Source of the DNA: Selaginella moellendorffii
Lineage: Eukaryota; Streptophyta; Lycopodiopsida; Selaginellales; Selaginellaceae
Assembly (NCBI RefSeq): GCF_000143415.4
Contig: NW_003314282.1
Span: 1,609,767-1,673,766 of the forward strand
Direction of reading: 5' to 3'
Length of the DNA: 64,000 bases
Under the pieces are notes generated by a model. That model ran no database searches. It had not been told where the DNA came from and saw nothing but the letters and a program-made list of their open reading frames with translations. Within the stretch, counting starts at the first letter, position 1, and every line of letters begins with the position of its first letter. Shown piece by piece: positions 1-9,014 of this stretch. Made by a program: the position numbers and the translations under genes.

Positions 1-1024
1 CTTCTTTATATACTTGTTGAGCAATTGGTAGTCTATGCACATGCATATAAAACCATCTTTCTTTTTCTAAAATAACACAGCACCCCATATGGCAACTTGC
101 TTAACCTAACATACCCTTTGTCCACCAACTCTTCTAGTTGGCATTTGAGCTCCTCGAGTTCCTTTTCGCTCAAACAATAGCGTGGATGAACCACTACTTT
201 AGCACCCTTTACGAGCTTAATCTTATGTTCTATCAGTCATGCGGGGGGCAACCCCGCCGGTAGCTCCTTCGGCATGGTATTTTCGAATTGGTCCAACACC
301 CACTGGATCACTAAAGGTACTTCTTCCATTCCCATCTTTTTATCACTCTTCACCAAGAGTAAGCATAAAAATGCTGCCTTGGTTCCTTTAGTGAATTGTC
401 CTTTTGTTGACACTAGGTTTAAGCAGGAGTCTTTGGCCTTACATTGCCTTACTTTTAGATCCTAGGCCTCCACCCTGGATCGTTCTCCCCAGGCATTCAC
501 CAGTACCACAAGGTTCCTACCTTGTCCATGCAGAGCTACTACAAACTAATTGAACCAATCCATCCCGAAGATTACATCAAATCCTGCAATGTCCAACATG
601 GTGAAATCTATGTCTACTTTCTATATCTCTACTTCGACTTTCGCTTGTCAAAGTACCTCATCAGTGCTTTGGCTACCTTGAACAAACTCTATATTCCTTG
701 GTTCACCTAGCCATTGCACCGTTAGTTCGGCTTGCCGGACTATGTTTACAGCCATAAAATTATCCGAAGCACTCGTGTCAATAAAGATTTTAACAAAGCT
801 ACCTCCAAGTTTCCCTTGGAGGGCTAGTAGATGTCGTGAATGACTCGTTACCAAAGTTGCTTGTGTAATGAGTAACTTTGAGTTAGGGATTGGATCACGT
901 ACTTCAATTTGGATTTCACCCGACTTAATGGTCATATTAGCTCTGGCCTTCTTCGGGTAGGGACATTCCCTCAAAAAGTGTCCCGTTTCACCGCAGTTGT
1001 AAAACACATTGTTTCCCACATTGC
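1..1024 (-). pseudogene. Gypsy element A: pol fragment (zinc knuckle, protease, start of RT)
   Basis: Read on the minus strand, this encodes a CCHC zinc knuckle (CX2CX4HX4C, near 960-1010), an aspartic protease region with a degenerate active site (DTSAS where DTGAS is expected, near 780) and the first part of a Ty3/gypsy reverse transcriptase that runs off the window start. Stops and frame changes interrupt it. It closely matches the plus-strand element that starts at 1025, so it is an older copy of the same family. Its gag start and 5' LTR are found again on the minus strand at 21893-23586. This indicates that the intervening DNA was inserted into element A. Confidence 0.85.
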
Positions 1025-1096
1025 TGTAAGGAACCAACTCTCCGAGGTGTTGTAGGCTAAAGGATCCCCAAAAGCATGACCGAAATGACAAAGAGT

Positions 1097-1380
1097 TCAT
1101 TGGATGGGACCGAGTCTGAGATCGAGTCCAAGATTGACTCTGAAACCGAGTTCGAGATAGAGTCCGGAATCAAGTCCGAGGCCGACTCGGAGACCAAGTT
1201 CGAGACCGAGGTCGAGACCGAATTTGAGACGGAGTCCGAGATTTGAGATTGGGTTCGAGACTGAGTCTGAGGTCGAGTCCGAAGTCGAGTCCGAGATCAG
1301 GTCCAAGATCAAGTCCAAGACCGAATCTGAAGTCGGGTCCGAGATCGAGTCCGAGATCAAGTCCGAGACCAAGTCTGAGT
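1097..1380. repeat. GAGTCC/GAGATC-type tandem array inside the LTR
   Basis: Degenerate 6/12-bp units (GAGTCC GAGATC and GAGTCC GAGACC variants) run for about 280 bp. The same array appears at 7403-7650 in the other LTR of B and inverted at 23280-23510. It keeps several frames open on both strands, giving low-complexity reading frames that are not genes. Confidence 0.9.
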
Positions 1381-1426
1381 ACTAATACAGGTCAAGGGGT
1401 GAAAGCCCAAAGCGTGCGTCTCCCAA

Positions 1427-1446
1427 GGGGGGGGGGGGGGGGGGGG
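1427..1446 (+). repeat. Poly-G tract (20 G) in LTR
   Basis: Twenty consecutive G residues are followed by further G runs (AGTGGGGG, CAGGGGG). The same position in the other LTR families carries a G run of 7-13, so the tract belongs to a conserved LTR segment. Confidence 0.9.
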
Positions 1447-2192
1447 AGTGGGGGCTGCAGGGGGTTCCAAAAGTATAATAGGGATAGTGAGGTCCAGGAA
1501 CCAGTCTTGAAGGAACTCTCTAGTGGTGCTTCCAAACTGACTTGAGGTTGAGATTGGGGCTAAGGGGCCTTGGGTGGGAGTGAGCATGGACTTGGGTGGT
1601 GCCAGAGGGGCCACCCCAGGAAGTGCTCAAGAGCAACTCCCACTCTCGAAAGGGAAACCGACTGCGGTGCTCTCTGCTCATGTGGAGTGGTGCCCCACTT
1701 GAGTACCTTGTGGCTCATTGGTCCTCGCCCTTCCTTGGGGCTTGGGCCTTCCCTTCGAGATGGAAGTGGGGGGGTAGAGGTATCCATACTGGGCTGTTAG
1801 GCCACGGTGTTTCGCCCTGGCGTCCCAAAGCAAGTGTTGCACCCAAAACATGGGATTTAGAGGGTCCCATGATAAGGTCTTGTGGTACCGAGGGATGTTA
1901 GAAATCTTGTGGCTTGGTGTGCTTGGCTGCTTGTGCCTGCGGGGAGTGTAGCCGAACCTTAAGTCCAGTCTAACCCGGGGAGGGGGATTGGGAGAGATTT
2001 GGGAATCCGTGGATAGATGGCTAACACTCCGTTGCTCGTGTAGTGAGTAGCTGAAACCAAGTAGGACCAAGTAGAAGCTGGTACCATATGTGAGAACCTT
2101 GGCGAGGGAACTTAGCAAAAGCCAAGGCAGTGTTGGACGGATAAACGAGGTAAGCTGGCAAATTGGAAAGGAAAAATTTGTGGCTTACAATT

Positions 2193-2204
2193 TGGTATCG
2201 AAGC
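2193..2204 (+). other. Primer-binding site of gypsy B
   Basis: TGGTATCGAAGC lies immediately after the LTR end and resembles the plant initiator-Met tRNA primer site TGGTATCAGAGC, with two changes. Confidence 0.7.
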
Positions 2205-2220
2205 CTTTTCCTCAGTTCTA

Positions 2221-3159
2221 GTGAAGGATAGAGGCGGATTGCTGGGAGATGGCAAAAAGGCAAGGCGTAAACGAACCAAGGCAGAGACAGAACCTCCTTT
2301 AGAGTTGGAGCCTCTGGTCGAACAAGAGGCTATGGATGAGGAATCCTTGCATGAGGAGGACTCTAGTAAGAAAACTTCCAAACATGAGTCCGGTGGCGAG
2401 GTTTGGTCGTCCAAGGCTCGATTGGACATTCTAGAAGGACAATTGGCACAAACCAATGCTTTTTTGGAGACTCTCATATGCAAGCTAAAGTGTGAAGAGA
2501 AGTGGAAGAATAAGCAAAAGACTGCAGATGCTAGCAGTGTAGAAGGTGTGGACCCTTCGGTAGAGACTGAGGCAGAACCAAAAAATGTCGAACAGACCGA
2601 AGTGGAATCAATCCCTCAGGCAGTTCCCAAGTACAAACCAAAGCCCCCACCGATCTTCAAGGGAGTGAACAACTGTAAGGTGGTGGAGGATTGGTTTTAC
2701 GATATGGAGGACTACTTCCGAGCATTGCGGTTACCGAGCTCGGAAAAGGTCCCATGTGCAAAACCATACTTGGTAGATAATGCCAAGTCTTGGTGGAGAA
2801 CGACGGAGGCCAACGAAGGACCGGTGGCCACTTGGGAAATGATGAAGGCGAGGATCTGCATGACATACATTCCTCCGAATGCTACTCTGCACCTAAGGGA
2901 TGAGTTGAGTAGGCTAAAGCAGACCGGAACCATTCAAGAGTATGTGAATGGATTTATGGCAAAGAGGATACTAATCACGGATATGGGTGATATGGATGTG
3001 TTCCATGCTTTCATATCAGGCTTGCAAACCTGGGCTTGCGGCGAGGTGATGTGTTGGAACCCGACCAATTACAAAAAAGCGTTCGATACGGCTATCAAGG
3101 TGCATTTCAACGATAACCTACAAAAGGGGAACACGACGGGGTTGGGGGTCCACATTTAG
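2221..3159 (+). pseudogene. Gag of gypsy B
   Basis: An open stretch of 312 codons with no ATG at its 5' edge. The N-terminal part is charged and coiled-coil-like (EKWKNKQK). Residues of about 130-300 carry a retrotransposon Gag core, recognisable from the KSWWRTT motif, the RLKQTGTIQEYVNGF segment and the downstream FISGL motif. The ATG near 2249 is one frame away, which implies a small indel at the start. In the related copy A the start ATG reads into gag in frame. Confidence 0.8.
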
Positions 3160-3339
3160 CAAAAGGGCCAAACCAAGGGGAACATATAGCAAAGGGAAAT
3201 TCAAGAAGAGTTTCTCTAAGAATGAGCCCTTGGGGTTCTGAAAAGGCAGATCCGGTGGCTAGCGAGCGAGTACGTGGGGGAGTCAAGCAAAAAGAGATAA
3301 ACCTATGGATAAGAAGGGCAAGTTGGTTAGCAGCGTGGG

Positions 3340-3990
3340 AAACAACATATGCTACAACTGCGGTGACGTGGGACACTTCTCGAGGGAATGTCCCTACCCG
3401 AAAAAGGCCAGAGCCAATATGGCCATTAAGTCGGGTGAAATCTAAACTGAGGTATATGATCCAGTCCCTAGCTCAAAATTACTCATTACGGAGCAACTTT
3501 GGTAGAGAGTCGTTCGCGACATCTACTAGCCCTCTGAGGGAAGCTCGGAGGTAGCTTTGTTAAGATCCGTAATGACACGGGTGCTTCAGATAATTTTGTG
3601 GCTGCAGACATAGTCCGGCAAGCCGAACTAGCGGTGCAGCGGCTAGGCGAACCAAGGACTATAGAGTTTGTTCAAGGTAGCCAAAGCACCAATGAGGTAC
3701 TTCGATAAGCGAGAGTCGAAGTAAGGACATGGAAAGTAGACATGGATTTCACCATGTTAGACATGGCGGGATTTGACATGATCTTCGGGATGGATTGGTT
3801 CAATCGGTTCGTGGTAGCTATGCATGGACAAGGTAAGAACCTTGTGGTACTAGCGAATGCCCAAGGAAGAAGATCAAGGGTGGAGGCCCAGGATCTAAAG
3901 GTAGGGCAATGCAAGGCCAAAGATTCATGCTTAAACCTGGAGGACAACTCATTAAAGGAACCAAGGCAGCATTTTTGTGCTTACTCTTGG
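3340..3990 (+). pseudogene. Zinc knuckle and protease of gypsy B
   Basis: A CCHC nucleocapsid knuckle (ICYNCGDVGHFSREC) lies near 3347-3393 in a different frame from gag. The protease follows with a DTGASDNF active-site motif near 3577-3600 and the downstream flap region with IFGMDWF near 3782. Frame changes and a TAA stop near 3706 break it. Confidence 0.82.
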
Positions 3991-5480
3991 TGAAGAGTGA
4001 CAAAAAGACGGGAACGGAAGAAGTACCTTTAGTGATCCAGCGGGTGTTGGATGAATTCCAAGATACCATGCTGGAGGAGCTACCGGCGGGGTTGCCCCCC
4101 ACACGACCAATAGAACATAAGATTGAGTTGGTCGAGGGTACTGAGGCGGTGGTTCATCCCCCCTATCGTTTGAACGAAAAGGAACGTGAGGAGCTCAAGT
4201 GCCAACTAGAGGAGTTGGTGGACAAAGGGTATATTAGGTTGAGCAAGTCGCCGTATGGGGCATCGGTGTTATTTGTGAAAAAGAAAGATGGATCTATGCG
4301 CATGTGCATAGACTATCAGTTGCTCAACAAGTATACAAAGAAGAACAAGTACCCTTTGCCAAGGATTAAGGACCTGTTCGATAGGTTGGGAAAGGCAAAA
4401 TACTTCTCGAGGATTGACCTAAGGTCAGGATACTACCAGATCAGGGTAGCAGAGGAAGATGTCGAGAAGACAACCTGTTGAACAAGGTATGGGAGCTTTG
4501 AGTTTCTGGTGATGCCCTTCGGGCTATGCAATGCGCCAGTAACGTTTTCGGCATTGATGAACCACATCTTTGTACCCTATCTGGATCACTTTGTGGTCGT
4601 CTATATTGACGACATCCTGATCTATAGTGAAACGCTAGAGGAGGATGCCAAACACTTGACAAAGGTGTTTGAGAAACTAAGGGAACACCAGCTGTATGCT
4701 AAAGAGAGAAAATGTGACTTTGCTTAACAAAAGATAAAGTTTCTTGGGCATGGCAAGGACGGGCTCAAGGTGGACCCGAGAAGGTCCAAGCGATCCAGGA
4801 ATGGGAGCGACCATCGAATGTACATAAGTTAAGGGCATTCTTGGGGCTATGCAACTACTACCGAAAGTTTATTAAACACTATTCAAGAGTAGCCTTACCC
4901 TTAACGAACCAAACAGGAAAAGGGAAAATGGTATGGACTGCAGAATGCGAGGCAGCATTTGTCCACCTCAAAGGGAAGTTGAGGAAGGCTCCCGTGTTGG
5001 CATTACCAAACTTTGGTAAGGACTTTGAGGTAGAAACAGATGCTTCAGACTTTGCATTGGGTGCAGCTATGAAGCAAGACAACCATCCAGTAACGTTCTT
5101 CTCAAAGAAGTTAGACAAGGCTCAACGGAAATAATCTACCCACAAGAAGGAATTGTTTGCAGTGGTCAGGGTGCTCAAGGAGTGGCAACACTACCTTGGG
5201 AGACACTTCAAAGTTTACACGGACAATGTGGCAACAAAACACTTCTTGTCATAGCTCGACCTGAGAGGGAAATAGGGTCGGTGGGCCAATGCGTTGGCCA
5301 AGTTTGATTGCGAGATTCTATACAAGCCTGGGAAGAGCAACATTGTGGCGGATGCGCTAAGTCGAAAAGCAAGCTTGAAGTTAGCGATATCCAACACGAT
5401 AGCAACCTTTTGGGATGATGTGCGGACAGCATATGAGAACAATGGTCTAGCACAAAAAGTGTTGCTGAGGAACCAAGAGG
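3990..5480 (+). pseudogene. Reverse transcriptase and RNase H of gypsy B
   Basis: The RT is near complete: PPYRLNEKE, the [13 protein letters not shown] block, [13 protein letters not shown] (first catalytic Asp), FGLCNAP and the [10 protein letters not shown] catalytic pair near 4598-4628. RNase H follows (FEVETDASDFALGA near 5030, TDN near 5219, then NIVADALSRKA near 5340). In-frame stops occur near 4479, 4725, 5133, 5252 and 5273, so no full-length enzyme can be made. Confidence 0.88.
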
Positions 5481-6107
5481 CGTGAGAACCTCACCACAAA
5501 GGTGAGCTGCCAATAGAAGAGAAAATGGGCTATGCGGAATGCAACAGGCTGATCTATTACAAGCAAACGAGGGTGTATGTTCCAGAAGAGGAACTAAGGA
5601 AGGTAGCATTAGAAGAGTGTCATGACAGACCTCTTGCAGGACATGGTGGAGTGCCCAACACGATGGGCTTACTCAAGAGGAAGTATCATTGGCTAGATAT
5701 GGCTAAGGACGTCCAAAACTATGTAAAGACATGTCCAACATATCAGCAGGTCAAAGCCGTGACTAAGGCTAGTGGGGGCTTGTTGCAAAGCATCCTAATT
5801 CCAGATCGTCCGTGGAAATGTCTCACGATGGACTTCATCACAGGACTCCCCCCAAGTGAGGGGTTCGATACAATATTCGTGGTGGTGGACCGATTTTCGA
5901 AGATGGCACATTTCATACCCACCATAACGGAAGTGGATGCGGAAGGTGTGGCGAAGCTGTTCTTCGAACAAGTGGTTTGAGTGCGGGAAAGGCTAGAAGA
6001 GATTATCTCGGATCGAGATAAGATCTTCACCAGTAGGTTCTGGAGAACTCTCCTAGAATAGTATCGCACCAAGTTGAAATTCAGCACAGCCTATCACCCA
6101 TAGACAG

Positions 6108-6154
6108 GTATTGGGTATTAAGTCAAATTTGATAGCACTAACACTTTTTGATAG
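6108..6154 (+). other. Spliceosomal-type intron in gypsy B integrase (47 bp)
   Basis: The segment begins GTATTG, ends GATAG and has a branch-point-like CTAAC about 20 nt before the end. Joining the flanks gives the conserved integrase HPQTDGQT region, with the Gln codon now TAG. The other gypsy family in the window (30180-30215) has no insertion at this place. Confidence 0.7.
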
Positions 6155-6496
6155 ACGGACAAACGAAAAGGGTGAATAGGCAGTTGGAGGATTATTTGTG
6201 ATGCTATGTCTCGGGAGACCAGACCGATTGGGTAAGTCATTTGGGACTTGCAAAAATGTGTTATAACAACTCACCACATTCGAGTATTGGGGTGAGTCCA
6301 TGAGAAGTCATCAATGGGCAAGCTATTGAAGGTCCTGTGGAACTTGGCGTGGCTGAGTATCACGGGCTCAACAAAGGCAAACCAAGTATGCGAACCAGAA
6401 GTGCCGGGATGTAGAGTTCCAGGTTGGGGAGAAGGTGTGGCTGAACACCAAGAACCTCAGGCTACCAAGTGGGATCAGCCGGAAGTTGACCTAAAG

Positions 6497-6548
6497 GTAA
6501 AAATGTATGTATTCCTGTAAATGAATTGATCTTGATTTCCTTAAGCAG
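6497..6548 (+). other. Second intron-like insertion in gypsy B integrase (52 bp)
   Basis: It begins GTAAAAATG and ends CTTAAGCAG. Removing it joins the RKLT segment directly to FAGPYEI of the integrase C-terminal domain, and the inserted bases are AT-rich unlike the flanks. Confidence 0.65.
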
Positions 6549-6899
6549 GTTCGCGGGGCCTTATGAGATTGAGGCACAAATCGGTAAAGTGGCTTACCGT
6601 CTCTAACTTCCTCGAGAGATGGGGAAGATGCACCTAGTGTTCCACGTAAACTTACTCAAGCCGTACTTTGAGGATCTGTTTCGCAAGGACCAATTAAGAC
6701 CTTTACTTGAGGTTATCCAAGGGGAAGAGGAATACGAAGTGGGGGCCATCCTCAATGCGCGCAAGAGTAAGTGACAAGAACACGAGATGAGAGAGTTCTA
6801 TGTGAAGTGGAAAGGATTTCCACACTGTGAAGCAACATAGGAACCGGAAGAGAACTTAGCAAACGCGTGAGATCTGGTGGAGGAATTTTTGCAAGGCAG

Positions 6900-7330
6900 A
6901 ACTCTATGTACTTATGCAAAGTTCAATTAAAGTATCAATTTATGAAGTTGAGCAATGGCATATGTTGGGACCCGAAAGTGCGCCGAAGGTAAGCTAATTA
7001 GAATGGGTTAGCTAGGTCGACCAGGCGTAAGGAACTACGCCCGACTCCCCACGGGGATGTCGAATCCGTAGATGTATTCTACAGAGGTTGGGTTCGAGTC
7101 CCAACCCCCTAGTAAAGCAAGGCTGGGTTCAAGTCCCAACCCCATACTAGGGCGTGGTGAGGTGAGGGGTATAGGGACACCTATATTCCGTTGGTATGGG
7201 CTCTTGGCCGGGGAGGCTAACTTAGGCACACCGCTAAGTGGGAGGATGCCCCCGGAGACATGGTCAACAAGTCGTAGGATAAAAGAGACGTTCAATGTGG
7301 GCATCGAACTTCTTCTTTGGGTGGTGGAGT
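6900..7330 (+). other. Spacer between chromodomain and 3' LTR of gypsy B
   Basis: No gene is evident. Two tRNA T-arm/B-box-like segments lie near 7085-7110 (GGGTTCGAGTCCCAACC) and 7127-7147 (GGGTTCAAGTCCCAACC). This could be a tRNA-derived SINE fragment, but no complete tRNA fold or A box is convincing. Confidence 0.4.
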
Positions 7331-7673
7331 TGTAAGGAACCAACTCCCCGAGTTGTCGTAAGCTAAAGGATCCCCAAAAGTATGACTAAAATGACAAAGA
7401 GTTTATCAGATGGGACCGAGTTTGAGATCGAGTCCAAGACTGACTCTAAGACCGAGTTCAAGATAGAGTCCGGAATTGAGTCCGAGGCCGACTCGGAGAC
7501 CGAGTTTGAGACGGAGTCCGAGATCCGAGATCGGGTCCGAGACCGAGTCCAAGGTCAAGTCCGAAGTCGAGTCCGAGATCAGGTCCGAGATTGAGTCCAA
7601 GACCGAATCTGAAGTCAGGTCCAAGATTGAGTCCAAGACTGAGTTCGAGTACTAATACAGGTCAAGGGGTGAA
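7331..7673 (+). repeat. 3' LTR of gypsy B, left part
   Basis: It starts TGTAAGGAACCAACTC as does the 5' LTR and runs through the GAGTCC array to GGGGTGAA, where the DNA transposon begins. The LTR resumes at 21764 after a repeated TGAA. Confidence 0.9.
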
Positions 7674-7697
7674 AAGCTCTATTTCGTTAAAGTGGGA
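7674..7697 (+). repeat. Left terminal inverted repeat
   Basis: A perfect 24-bp match to the reverse complement of 21740-21763. The inner AAGTGGGA (7690-7697) is echoed in inverted form by TCCCACTT at 7708-7715, which could form a subterminal transposase-binding pair. Confidence 0.93.
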
Positions 7698-8048
7698 ATT
7701 GTCATTATCCCACTTGTAAAATAAGGTTTCCAAACCTTTATATAGTATATAAATATAACAAAATTCAACTGCATTGAGGCACATGCCATTTTATTTTAAA
7801 CAAGGAAATGTCTACTCAATCACTTCTCACTGCTTCACCTCTCTCTTCTCCTTGTCATTGTCGTCCAATTTCTTTCCATCCTTTTAATATTGGCTCAGTT
7901 GCTCCGAGTCTAGGTGGAGCCCAAGTCCCCATTCAATCTTTACTTTCCCCTTATTAATAAAACAACTTCGTAGACTTCCAATAACATGCTGTAACACTTC
8001 TAGTATAATGCAAATCCTCTCAAAGAATTGTCTTTTAATATTAATACA
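7698..8048. other. Left subterminal region of the 14-kb transposon
   Basis: No gene seen. AT-rich, with a TCCCACTT echo of the inverted repeat and a half-palindrome (GGCACATGCCATTTT) near 7777. Confidence 0.6.
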
Positions 8049-8104
8049 ATGGCATGGAACCCCATGCCATAATAAGTTACATTTTTAAATAAATACATGC
8101 CATC

Positions 8105-9014
8105 TCAGACTGTTATTTTTTGCCTCCAACGCCTATACAATAATCTTGGAATTTCATCACTCTCCACACTATCAGGATTTAAACCCAATAGTAATGCCAT
8201 CTCTTCTCTAATACGTCCACGCTCATGTTCAGTGGTCGAAGAACCCATCCGGTTGAGCAGATTATGGAGATGCGGATAGTGCTTGGCTAGACAATATACA
8301 TGCCATAAATGATGACTGGTGTCTGTCCGATCAAATGGCTTCTGATATACCGTTCCATCTGCCATTTGGTTGATTTCTGCAGCCACCTCCTGGACTGGCC
8401 GGTTCTCTATCACCATCGCTTCAAGCCGTTTTGCAAGGTCCCCCAGAACATACGGTTTCTTCTCCCTAGTTTCCATACTGCAAGAGATGGGGTGCACTGC
8501 ATATGTGTGCGTGTTCGCTGCAGTTTTAATCGGCGAGTCATCGATGATGAGGATTTCACTTGACCTAGCAGTCTGGTTCATCACTACAGCCTCTGCCTTG
8601 ACGAAGATGGGCTTGCTACCCCTCACATGGACCATAGTCAAGCAATCCTCCTGCGTTAGGAGAAAGTCAAATGGTAATATTACTCGCGTCTGATCGTGCA
8701 TCATCTGTAGCAACGTTAATGCATTGTGGCGCATCATGGATGTCCAAACTCCCAATTGCAAATTGAACCCGGCCCTCTGTTTTAAGTGTCGCATGGTCAT
8801 TATTAGATCCCGCAGTTTCTCCCGTGTGATTAATGTGAATCTGTCTCTTTTGACCAACTTGCGACCGCAGGCTTTGGAGGGTGCAGTGACATTCGAGGAC
8901 GAGCCACGCTCATGGGAGAAAAGGACACCGTTCAGATCAAAAACGATACAGTACTTTCGCCGTGACTCTGAAATGAAATGCGTTAGCATAAAAAATGGTA
9001 CAAGTCAATTTTAC
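8105..9014 (-). CDS. FCP1/NIF-like HAD phosphatase domain, C-terminal end of composite gene
   Basis: The last exon (8967-8105) encodes a HAD-family domain like that of TFIIF-interacting CTD phosphatases. The nucleophile motif is FDLNGVL near 8938-8920, the second motif GVWTSM near 8750 and the acidic motif IIDDSPIKTA near 8545. Family members use DxDx(T/V); here the second Asp is Asn, so activity may be altered. A 47-bp intron (9014-8968, GTAAAA...TTTCAG) joins it to the exon ending AANIVD-like residues at 9015, creating a Glu codon across the junction. The reading ends at the stop at 8105-8107 with a palindrome just beyond (8049). It is normally a nuclear phosphoprotein phosphatase fold; its role in a transposon is unknown. 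Confidence 0.75.

Larger units (their letters stand above)
1025..2189 (+). repeat. 5' LTR of gypsy element B
   Basis: The repeat starts TGTAAGGAACC and ends GGCTTACA (TG...CA), and a tRNA-iMet-like primer-binding site follows two bases later. The same start recurs at 7331 and, inverted, at 23586. It contains a GAGTCC-rich tandem array, a 20-base G tract and a conserved stretch around GGTTCCAAAAGTATAATAGG that may hold the LTR promoter. Confidence 0.9.
5525..6895 (+). pseudogene. Integrase and chromodomain of gypsy B, with two apparent introns
   Basis: An HHCC-type zinc region (HDRPLAGHGG, then CPTYQQ with the last Cys changed to Tyr) precedes the catalytic core (MDFITGLP, VVVDRFSKMAHF, SDRDKIFTSRFW). 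The core and C-terminal domain (FAGPYEIEAQIGKVAYRL) are each interrupted by a short GT...AG segment (6108-6154 and 6497-6548). Removing them restores the reading. A chromodomain follows at about 6725-6890 (EYEVGAIL, EFYVKWKGFP). Chromodomains are the mark of chromoviruses and steer integration to histone-marked chromatin. Stops interrupt the reading. Confidence 0.82.
1025..7673 (+). mobile_element. Gypsy element B: decayed chromodomain Ty3/gypsy (chromovirus)
   Basis: The order LTR, PBS, gag, zinc knuckle, protease, RT, RNase H, integrase, chromodomain, LTR is that of a plant chromovirus. The 3' LTR begins at 7331 and is cut at 7673 by the 14-kb DNA transposon; 21764-21892 is its continuation. 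The two LTRs differ at roughly one base in ten in the stretch I compared, and the polyprotein has many stops, so this is an old, inactive copy. It was inserted into element A, whose halves flank it. Confidence 0.88.

Noticed and set aside
1097-1545. Long open frames on both strands in the GAGTCC array (Ser/Asp-rich or Gly/Leu-rich products)
   Set aside because: They are read from a short tandem repeat that lacks stops in several frames, and recur in every LTR copy; no protein-like composition.
7083-7150. A tRNA gene
   Set aside because: Only T-arm-like parts are visible; no acceptor stem or anticodon arm can be built.
7670-7675. Five-base TGAAA as the target duplication of the 14-kb transposon
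   Set aside because: It would leave an unpaired T at the right end; TGAA makes both inverted repeats symmetrical and rebuilds the empty site exactly.
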